Source: Fasciola hepatica (Eukaryota; Platyhelminthes; Trematoda; Plagiorchiida; Fasciolidae). From it: DNA of 64,000 nucleotides. Each line of letters begins with the position of its first letter. Position 1 is the first letter of the stretch. Both the position numbers and the translations under genes were made by a program. This document shows positions 56,678 to 64,000 of this stretch, one piece after another. The notes under the pieces were generated by a model, which saw only the letters and a program-made list of their open reading frames with translations, was not told the DNA's origin and did no database searches. Location: positions 558,001 to 622,000 of the forward strand of contig CANUEZ040000071.1 in assembly GCA_948099385.1 (NCBI GenBank). Direction: 5' to 3'.

Positions 56678-58820
56678 TTAGTACCCTATACCTACCTCAA
56701 AGGCCTGAGCCCTTGAAATATACGGATTGTATAACATAGTCAGCGTGTCCACCGTTAGGGCTATGCTTATTTCCTGTTTGAAAGCCACCGATGTCGGTGA
56801 TAACGCCCGAATTCGTTGTGGTAGCTTATTCCACAATGAAGCGTACTTGTTAATGAAGAAGTTTGACCGAAGAGCAAGCTTCGGCAAAGGGACAGACACC
56901 AAGAACTCATTGTTACGTAAGGGATACGTAGAAAGGGTTCTTACCTGCGGTGCTGAACTACATGATCTATTCTTCAAGATATTGTGAAAGAATAGCAGGT
57001 TATTTCTTACGCGGCGTAGCCATAAGGGATCGATTTTCAGCCGCTCACAACGTTCCATGTAATTAGAGGGCGTAGAAAAACCTATGAGCTGTTTCGTGAA
57101 TGCCCGTTGTACATTCTCAAACGCCATGCGGTCCCTTTGTCGCATGTTGGAACAAATGATTGAGCCGTATTCCAGAAGAGGTCTAATATGGGACTTAAAA
57201 ATGTTGAGTTTACTTTCTGGCAAAATAAATGTTTGGTGTATTAGCCCGATCGTACGGCGTGCTTTAGCCACCTGGATGGCTGCGTGTTCCGAAAAGTCAA
57301 ACGTACATGAGTAGTGTAGACCCAAGTCACGTACCTGAGAGTTATTGGGGATGAATTTGCCGTTTATACTAAATCTTCCAGTGGGGACGTGACATTTATA
57401 TGTAATAATATTACTTTTTTCGGCGGAAAAACTCATTTTCCAATCATTACTCCAGGAGCTGAGAGCGAGCAGTTCCCTTGTGATGTCATCTACGGTAGAG
57501 GCTAACGCCACGGGATCAAAAGTGTACACGATTTTGATATCATCTGCAAACAGGAAGGGAACTCCCCGTTGGAAAATGGTAAATATATCGTTAACGTACA
57601 TTAGGAACAGTAATGGGCCCAGTGCACTACCTTGTATCACCCCACTGGTTACGGGACGGGGTTCGGACAAATTTCCACCTATACTTACAACCTGGTCTCG
57701 GGATGTTAAATAGGACGCAAACCAAGCGAGCATTGGGTCCACGATTCCATAAGTTTTAATCTTCTGTAGTAACCGGACGTGGGATACCCGGTCAAACGCC
57801 TTGGTCATGTCCAAAAAGATCACGATTGCCGATTTACCAATATTGACCGCCTCTGTGACCAGATTGAGGAAATCGGTCATGCATGTCGCACATGATCTGT
57901 TTTTCAGAAAACCATGCTGACCAGCGTTGATTAGATTATTGTTAAGAAGGTGACGTGTCAGCCTTTCCTTGATCATTCTCTCCATGATCCTGGACCCGAC
58001 CGGGGTGTGGTTCACCGGCCGATAGTTAACTGGATCTAGACGTGATCCTTTTTTGTGCATCGGTATGATAGTTAAAGTTTTCCATTGGGAAGGGAAAACA
58101 CTGCACCTGAGTGACAAATTGAATATGTTTGTCAGCAACATTGGAACATCTTCGCCACCTCGACTAAAAATGGCCGGTGGTAATGCATCTGGACCTGGCC
58201 TGCAGGACGGTCTTGTTCTTGCAACATGGACTGAAACCTCCTCAGGGTAGAACACTACCGTCGAGAAAGTTACTGATGTCACCGGATCTAGAACGGGGAA
58301 GGATGTGGCGTCATCCGTCGTTAAAGAGGAGGCAAAATAGGTGCTGAAAGCCTCCGTAATCAAAAGAGGGTCACGCAAGCATTTATTATTATAGTTCAAA
58401 TATGGGATGTCTTGGTTAGGTTGCTTGTTTCTGACCTTCATTAGCCTGGCCAGTGCTTCCACCTTGTTTGGGTGGCTTAAGGCATCTCGTTCCTGTTTCT
58501 TCTTAGAAGAATCCAAGCGCAATTTAATCGTACGGGATATACGTATTATTTGAAGATACGACGAGAAGTCCCTCGTCTTAGTGAATCTTCGTTGAAGTTT
58601 GGTTAGGTTACCGTTAAGACGATCTAGAGAGTTCCGCTGTTTGCGTATGATAGGCCCCGAGGCTGGATTGATTTTGTCGAGGCAGTAGTGAAGATTAGTA
58701 TACAGTTGGGCAGCTGCTATCTCTAGGTCATTAGATAAAAACGATTCGTCCCAGTTTAAGGAACGGATAAAAGAGGGTAGACTATTCCAGCAAGCTTTAT
58801 GGTATTGCTTATTGGTGGTC
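56678..58820 (-). CDS. LINE B reverse transcriptase, open but 5'-truncated
   Basis: 714 codons open on the minus strand to a stop at 56678, with no internal stop. N-terminal linker (KACWNSLPSFIRSLNWDESF), then RT: GPDALPPAIFSRGGEDVPML, WKTLTIIPMHKKGSRLDPVN, VIFLDMTKAFDRVSHVRLLQ, GVIQGSALGPLLFLMYVNDI, FADDIKIVYTFDP (catalytic FADD near 57539-57550), then the thumb and C-terminus to FEVGIGY. The frame is open from the insertion point (58820), so any start codon in the element is lost and the first residues come from flanking DNA. With no endonuclease and no promoter it should not be autonomous, but RT residues are intact. Youngest coding copy here. Confidence 0.88.
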
Positions 58821-59600
58821 AAGAAGATGCTTAGAGTATTTTAGGGTGGTGAAGACTTACTTAATCCAGGTTGAAACTGCTGGTGAAGATAAATAAAAAG
58901 GGATACGGTTGGAGTGTCTGTTTTAGATGGATTTGCTCTGAAAATAATAGCCCAGAACGACAAATTCGAGGTTAATCGCTTTGGGGTTCCAGTGGGGTAG
59001 AGGCGCAAACTGAAACCAATGCTAAACAGCCAAGCAGCTGCTCTAAGAGTGGTACTTTCCCCAGAATGAGCTACCCGAGACCTCAAACGGGGAAGGAATA
59101 TGTTTGAACCATGCGACTTAAGGTAGAGTAGGTTTATGTGGAAGAAGATGGTACTGCTATAAATGACTCAAATTTGCTATGGCACCCGCCCCATCATCCG
59201 ATCACTAATCCAAAATAATCGAGAAAGGCCATAGGAGCCCTCGACTGTGCCGTGAAATACCTTGGTGTGTAACTCTAGGGCGAAGTACTAAGGGACTTAG
59301 ACCTGACGACACCGCTAGTGGAAACCTTATGCCCTTTTCCGCTAGGACGGGTAACTGTCTCCGCGGATATACACAAAATACCCCTACCAGTTGGGATGCC
59401 CTTTAAAGATAAAGGTGCCTTCCGTTTTCTCTGGTGCCCAAGGTCAATAAAAATCAGACACCCGGCGAGCAAAGACTTACGGTTCATCCATTTGAAAAAG
59501 CATCATCACCCCTGCGCTAAAAGCTATCAGAGAAATTCGCGAGTGCCTCGGCGGGGCCAATATCCTATCCTTTGCTTACCGACAATAAGTATATGACGGG
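58821..59600 (+). pseudogene. pol: BEL-5: BEL linker and RT fragment
   Basis: Plus strand: GFALKIIAQNDKFEV followed by FGVPVG (58930-58990), matching REDRAALKMVAENAKYAKGR..FEVPVP of BEL-1. Then WHPPHHPITNP (59180-59210) matches LPHHHVVNP, ALDCAVK matches SDCAAK, and PLGRVTVSADIHKIPLPVGM plus FKDKGAFRFLW (59335-59440) match the RT block LGKVAISADIREMFLQVRM..KDGNAFRLL. Frameshifted and stop-containing. LINE B cuts its left side and BEL-4 lies to its right. Confidence 0.8.
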
Positions 59601-59964
59601 ACTGGCTAACATTCTGCGAAAAGAAGTGTTTCAGTTTACAAAATAGTAATCTAATAACCGTAGTGTGCTTAACAATATCCTTGAGCCGAAAAAGACTGTG
59701 TTTTAGAGGGATTTTGGGATGCGTGTTGGGAATGGAGTTTATTCTCGAAACCCGATGGAATGCCAGAATTGATGTGCTCATCTAGGTCTACCAAAACGAT
59801 TACCTACGTGCAATGGAACTGTGTTACCCGCTTCAAGTCACCGTGTCCCTTTGAGCTTCATTTTACCATGATAACCATCCGGACGAAGCTTATTCCAACC
59901 ACCGTGACAAAGGCGGACCGGTTAGAAAGAACGGCTTTAGGACGATAAAGGCAAGCGACGACGT
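59601..59964. other. Probable continuation of BEL-5 RT, too decayed to assign
   Basis: RVLGMEWSLFSKPDG-like reading near 59710-59760 hints at the BEL RT segment after the active site. No YVDD box seen. It ends where the BEL-4 LTR starts. Confidence 0.35.
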
Positions 59965-60323
59965 TGTAAGTCGAATCTCGCAAATCGAGCAACGCGTAGC
60001 CAATTCAAACGAATCCCAAAACCAGAACAAGATTGATTCGTAGTTTCTACGGTACTAAATTGAAATGCACAAAGGATACAAATATATACGAACCTCAAGT
60101 ATGCGGCCAAATAGACTTCACAGTAAAACCCAAAGGTCCAAAGCCCCGTGGCTCAAGCACGACAGTCAGAAACGGTTCAAGGCCAAATTCAAATGTCTCA
60201 CATGGATAAACAAACGTGAAAATGTGTGGTGTATGAGCGAGCTTTCCAAGATAATGTTAAATATAGTCAAATTCACAAAGCACGTTGAACATTTAGAGGG
60301 ATTTTCAGTATTCGTTCGTTACA
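59965..60323 (-). repeat. BEL-4 3' LTR
   Basis: 359 bp, minus strand TGTAACGAACG...CTTACA. The same sequence starts again at 63709. Related to the solo LTR 44634-44990 and, in its R-U5 half, to BEL-1 LTRs. Confidence 0.93.
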
Positions 60324-60345
60324 CCGCCGGCCAAAATCCTTCCGC
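60324..60345 (-). promoter_or_regulatory. BEL-4 polypurine tract
   Basis: Minus strand GGAAGGATTTTGGCCGGCGG immediately before the 3' LTR; same position and similar sequence as in BEL-1, -2 and -3. Confidence 0.75.
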
Positions 60346-61138
60346 GAAAATGGTTGTCTAAGGTTCAGGAAGGGGTCATGATTCTCACCCTATCTACCTT
60401 TAACTTATTGTCAGTGCCTGTGGATACTAACTTCCTGTGTTATCTGAACGTGAAACAGGTTTTTGCCGTAGTCATCATCGCACAATCCATAAGGAATCAA
60501 TTCCAAATCCCGCTGCACAACTTGAGATTGACATATTCATCAGGAAACCGGCGCATATAGTCAGACGCACGATGAAGATGAGGGCTTCGCAGAGTGAAGT
60601 GTTTTGCCGCACGAAATAAGTCTAAGCATCACAAGCAGTAACCCATTGCAGCAACTGGTTAGACTAATTTTGTTTACAAGCATGAGCGCAGAAGTTGAAC
60701 GCAGGTGCAACGCCTAATGAGATATCGCGTAAAATTGACAGGTCACGAACCAGTGGAATTACATAAAATTAACGCACCGAATCTTCCGAAAGAAATGAAA
60801 ACCGGTTTCTGATTATTAATAAATTTCGAAAACAAGTGTACGGCGGACAGTATCGAAATACACATGAACACGGAGATTGATCGAAAACTGGAATCTATCA
60901 GAGTATTTCAAAGTTTTTCTGTGCACAAAATATGTGACAATCAATATTGTATAAATTGTAAATAAATGTTCTTCTTTAAAGATAATAATAGTTTCACAAT
61001 GTGCTCGCAGCTAGTGTGCCTCACCTGAACTGTTCAAGTGAAATACTGGTGAATTTCTCCTCTTCGCCTATGTGCACGCTAGATAGAAACTGGAACTAAG
61101 TACATTTGCAACCTTTCAGAAAAAATGGGTCCAGTTGA
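60346..61138 (-). other. BEL-4 3' untranslated region
   Basis: About 0.8 kb between the stop and the polypurine tract. No integrase motif in any frame, so integrase is deleted rather than frameshifted. AT-rich near 60930-60990. Confidence 0.6.
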
Positions 61139-63670
61139 TTAGTTGTAGGGCATGAAATGCAATAAAGTGCTGAGTAACTTGGAGCGAGGCGATCTGCGAG
61201 CTACTTTGTCTTTTGTATGTGGTTTCGAGCTCGAATCATCAACATTTTCCTCGCTGTTTCCTGCTACGAGTGGATTAAATCTCTGATGTCTCGAACACGT
61301 TCTTCGTTTCTTCCGTTTCCTGTAATGTAACACAACTGTAGGATCTGTCCAATAGGCAAGGCTCAGTTCGGCGGTGGTGCAGTTCTCTTTTAGCATTCGT
61401 GCTACCTTAAAACCCAATACCGGTGCAGTCGTTTTGAGCTCGTTTAGGGATACTGACTTCAGCTCAGCAATTTTTGTTTTGGCAAAGGGTACTTTGTTTC
61501 GCCGCCGGCCATGCAGTTCCACCCAGGTACCGTACACTGTCACTGGGTCGGCAAATTTCAAGCTGCTTTGGGTGACCTGCTGGTGTCCTTTTTTGAGATA
61601 TTTCAAAAGCCTCCGGGCAACTTCTCCTTTTCTCAATAAGTGACTTGACGGTGGTCTCTTGGGTATAGCAACTTCATGTTGCCCACTGTGAAGTCCCGTC
61701 TTTGAATTCGCCATCGAAAGCGCCGACTGATCCTTCGAGTGAACTTCGCTTTCCTGAGATGGACCGTTGGATTCAATATCGAAAGGCTGATCGTGTTCTA
61801 CAGAGGCACTTCTCTCAGCAACATTTGAGCAATTTATTGATGCCGATTGTTGAAGTTCGCTCGTCAGGGGTCCGAGAAGTGTCCAGCCTAGTATCGTTCG
61901 CGTAGCGAATGGTTCTTTTCGATTTCTTATGCTCTGTTCAAGCACCCAGTGAGCCTCTGGTACATTGCATCCAATTAGTATGTCGACGTGGGGGCTAGAA
62001 ACTTCTTCGAACTCTATGTCCCTGAGATGAGACCATCTCCTGGCGATCGATCTAACAGAGTCGACTGGTCTCATTGGCAAGCTGTCTATTGCAAAAGCTT
62101 CCGGAATTTCTACGGTCCCCTCATCAGATAAAGACGTTAACTGCAGGGTCAGCCTCTTAGAATTGCTAACATGACCCCCTGCAATCGTGCTGATAGTGAG
62201 CGAGGTAGGCTCGCCTACTAGTTCACAGCTTTCTACAAGCTCGCGAGTAATCAGCGAGGTATCCGACCCCGTGTCCAAAAATGCATTGACCCTCCTCAGT
62301 CCTTTAGGTGTCACGATACCGACAGGTACGATGCCTAATCTTGCCGGTTTGAAATCATCATGTCCCGTTGAACAGACAATTTTGGGTTCATCTGGATGAA
62401 TAGGTCTATTGTTGAGAAGGCCATGCAGTAACGAGTGGTGATTACCCAAGCATCCGTCTTGGTTGCATTTCACTCTTAAGCTGCATTCAGAGGCTCGATG
62501 AGAGTTGTTCAAACACATAAAGCATGAGCCAATCCTTTTTACCGCGCACCACCGATCGGGTACACTCATCCCATGAAAGGTCGGACAATCTAATAACCGA
62601 TGCAGGGAGTTGCATAGCTTGCATTCAGCTGACCTCTCGGGTTCTTGACTTATCATGTGCATGTTAGCCAAAGACTGGGTTTGGTTACAGTCCTTCTCCA
62701 CAATTCGAGATGTTGGTTCCCTTCGCGCCAGTCTGCAACTTTCGCGTACGATTTGTCCAAATCGGCTGTTGGCGATACGGGATTGACGACCTATGAACTC
62801 CGTCAAATCGTTGAACGTAGATTCCCGCTCAAGCATATTTATTTTTTCAGCTTCCTCTGCCCATCGGCTCTGTAAATCAATAGATAGACATCGGACAATG
62901 CATTCCTGTGTGTGCAATGCATTCAGATCAGACTGGTATCCTAAGTGCTCCAATGCTATACTGCAATTCTGCATTTTTATCACCAAACTCGACAGTGATT
63001 CAGCCTTGCCCTCAGTCCTTTTCGCCTCCAATAAAACACTATCAATTAGGCTTCTAGCCACCTTGAATGGTTGTCCAAACAAATCTTTCAGGATTCTGCG
63101 CGCCCTGATGTACCCCATCGGTGGATCAAGCATCGCGCAGCCTTCGATTGCACTTTTGGCTCTCCCACGACAGTAATGTAATAAATACAAAAACCTTTGA
63201 CCAGGATCTGCAACTTTGCACTCAACAAAATTTTCGAACTGTTTCATGAATATACAGTATTGCTCGGGGTGCCCGTCGAAGTGGGACAGCTCCACTCCCG
63301 GCAGGTCAAGAGCCAAAACCTCGGTAGTTTCAGGCTGTCTCAAGGGTTTATATTCGTCGATCACAGTGCCTTTTCGATGTTGACGTTGTGAACTACGTGG
63401 ACTCTTTGCTGGCTCTCTGAGACCAGTTCCTTGTGTAAGGGGCTCTGCTTCCTTTCTGGCTAACCGCAGCTCGTTTTCTAATTCTATTACTCGCATTCTA
63501 TAAGTACTAATATCGTCAAACGCATCGCGGTTAGAAATATATGACCTGGCACTGACAGAGCTAGTAAACTTAGCATTATCTAGAGAATCAATAACACCCG
63601 AACCATCCCCAGAGACTTGCCGAGTTATTTCCTGTTGTCTCAAAATGTCCTTGCTTCCTCGTCTGGGCAT
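61139..63670 (-). CDS. gag-pol: BEL-4 Gag-protease-partial RNase H polyprotein, intact 843 aa
   Basis: Start chosen at 63670 (MPRRG...), because the upstream Met at 63736 lies inside the LTR and BEL-1 aligns from PKRG. Residues about 60-78 look coiled-coil-forming. The DUF1759-like capsid region spans about 123-310 (LPGVELSHFDG; LFGQPFKVARSLID). Zinc knuckles are C350-C353-H357-C362 and C383-C386-H391-C396, followed by a C402-C407-H411/H416 cluster. The protease has D466-T467-G468 in FLDTGSDTSLI. The conserved linker HVDILIGCNVPEAHWVLEQ is at 561-579. At about residue 695-705 the N-terminal RT linker (EVARRLLKYLKKGH) is joined in frame to mid-RNase H (KFADPVTVYGTWVELHG ... AYWTDPTVVLHY), so the RT and the SDAS part of RNase H are deleted. 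A Lys/Arg/Ser-rich tail ends the protein. No internal stop. Confidence 0.9.
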   Translation of the reverse strand: MPRRGSKDILRQQEITRQVSGDGSGVIDSLDNAKFTSSVSARSYISNRDAFDDISTYRMRVIELENELRLARKEAEPLTQGTGLREPAKSPRSSQRQHRKGTVIDEYKPLRQPETTEVLALDLPGVELSHFDGHPEQYCIFMKQFENFVECKVADPGQRFLYLLHYCRGRAKSAIEGCAMLDPPMGYIRARRILKDLFGQPFKVARSLIDSVLLEAKRTEGKAESLSSLVIKMQNCSIALEHLGYQSDLNALHTQECIVRCLSIDLQSRWAEEAEKINMLERESTFNDLTEFIGRQSRIANSRFGQIVRESCRLARREPTSRIVEKDCNQTQSLANMHMISQEPERSAECKLCNSLHRLLDCPTFHGMSVPDRWCAVKRIGSCFMCLNNSHRASECSLRVKCNQDGCLGNHHSLLHGLLNNRPIHPDEPKIVCSTGHDDFKPARLGIVPVGIVTPKGLRRVNAFLDTGSDTSLITRELVESCELVGEPTSLTISTIAGGHVSNSKRLTLQLTSLSDEGTVEIPEAFAIDSLPMRPVDSVRSIARRWSHLRDIEFEEVSSPHVDILIGCNVPEAHWVLEQSIRNRKEPFATRTILGWTLLGPLTSELQQSASINCSNVAERSASVEHDQPFDIESNGPSQESEVHSKDQSALSMANSKTGLHSGQHEVAIPKRPPSSHLLRKGEVARRLLKYLKKGHQQVTQSSLKFADPVTVYGTWVELHGRRRNKVPFAKTKIAELKSVSLNELKTTAPVLGFKVARMLKENCTTAELSLAYWTDPTVVLHYRKRKKRRTCSRHQRFNPLVAGNSEENVDDSSSKPHTKDKVARRSPRSKLLSTLLHFMPYN

Positions 63671-63708
63671 TTCCAATGAGTTTTCTTGTCCAGGTTCCAC
63701 TTGAGTAC
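63671..63708 (-). other. BEL-4 leader / putative primer-binding region
   Basis: Minus strand GTACTCAAGTGGAACCTGG directly after the LTR; parallels GTACTCAACTTGG in BEL-1. tRNA not identified. Confidence 0.45.
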
Positions 63709-64000
63709 TGTAAGTCGAATCTCGCAAATCGAGCAACGCGTAGCCAATTCAAACGAATCCCAAAACCAGAACAAGATTGATTCGTAGTTTCTACGGTACT
63801 AAATTGAAATGCACAAAGGATACAAATATATACGAACCTCAAGTATGCGGCCAAATAGACTTCACAGTAAAACCCAAAGGTCCAAAGCCCCGTGGCTCAA
63901 GCACGACAGTCAGAAACGGTTCAAGGCCAAATTCAAATGTCTCACATGGATAAACAAACGTGAAAATGTGTGGTGTATGAGCGAGCTTTCCAAGATAATG
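63709..64000 (-). repeat. BEL-4 5' LTR, truncated by the window end
   Basis: 292 of an expected 359 bases, apparently identical to 59965-60256. Confidence 0.93.

Larger units (their letters stand above)
54776..58820 (-). mobile_element. LINE B: CR1/Jockey-type LINE with open RT frame
   Basis: 4.05 kb, minus strand. It has the same architecture as LINE A (RT, second RT tail, 3' region) and near-identical sequence, but is truncated at 58820, just upstream of the RT linker, so the endonuclease is missing. To the right, BEL-5 sequence begins at once. The left edge is the shared AATATTGGTATATTTCTCGG end. No convincing target duplication found. Confidence 0.88.
59965..64000 (-). mobile_element. 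BEL-4: non-autonomous BEL/Pao element with intact Gag-protease frame (runs off window)
   Basis: Minus strand. 3' LTR 59965-60323, coding region 61139-63670, 5' LTR from 63709 to beyond the window end. The 292 bases of 5' LTR visible appear identical to the 3' LTR by eye, so insertion was very recent. Expected total is about 4.1 kb against 6.7 kb for BEL-1. RT core, the first half of RNase H and all of integrase are absent. Mobility would depend on enzymes from another BEL. Confidence 0.92.

Noticed and set aside
1..64000. CRISPR arrays, bacterial operons, ribosome-binding sites, rRNA or tRNA genes
   Set aside because: Nothing of the kind seen; all recognisable coding sequence is eukaryotic retrotransposon.

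Overview
This window looks like a repeat-rich, gene-free stretch of a metazoan nuclear genome. A flatworm (trematode or cestode) is my best guess, because the mixture of BEL/Pao LTR elements, an RTE-clade LINE with a trinucleotide tail and CR1/Jockey-type LINEs resembles what I know from Platyhelminthes. That is inference; no host gene, rRNA or tRNA was found to anchor the taxonomy. Nearly all recognisable coding sequence is transposon-derived and most of it is broken.

Layout. 1-1650: 3' part of an (ATT)n-tailed LINE on the minus strand (left arm). 1974-4605: 5'-truncated CR1/Jockey-type LINE, minus strand (LINE copy 1). 4598-4715 plus 11391-13289: a plus-strand copy of the same ATT-tailed LINE (right arm), split by a complete BEL/Pao element, BEL-1 (4716-11390), which has 382/383-bp LTRs and a 5-bp ACCAC target duplication. 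The right arm itself lies in an older plus-strand BEL (BEL-2, 13290-16274), of which the integrase end and the 3' LTR survive. 16275-18722: an antisense Gag fragment, purine-rich sequence, and an LTR inverted relative to the BEL-2 LTR. 18723-22384: mostly unassigned.

22385-40581: BEL-3, one minus-strand BEL/Pao element of about 5 kb expanded to 18 kb by four nested insertions: LINE A (24421-28714), an RTE LINE (29268-32991, with a 10-bp target duplication), LINE C (33370-37010, opposite strand) and an ATT-tailed retroposon (38000-39484). 40582-48205: degraded sequence with a possible Ty3/Gypsy tail, a solo BEL LTR (44634-44990) with perfect 5-bp duplication, and a BEL Gag fragment. 48206-53000: a decayed minus-strand ATT-tailed LINE (endonuclease, reverse transcriptase, 3' region). 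53929-54305: solo LTR. 54776-58820: LINE B, nearly identical to LINE A, inserted in another plus-strand BEL (BEL-5). 59965-64000: BEL-4, a minus-strand non-autonomous BEL with one uninterrupted 843-codon Gag-protease frame lacking reverse transcriptase and integrase; it runs off the window.

Functionally, only BEL-4 (Gag-protease) and LINE B (reverse transcriptase) keep long open frames; everything else is relic. The most interesting signals are (i) several repeat pairs, in direct and inverted orientation, whose centres are almost identical while their edges are strongly diverged, suggesting ectopic gene conversion (or an assembly effect); (ii) a chimeric LINE lineage carrying two successive RT C-terminal tails that has spread to at least three sites; and (iii) the intact RT-less BEL-4 frame.
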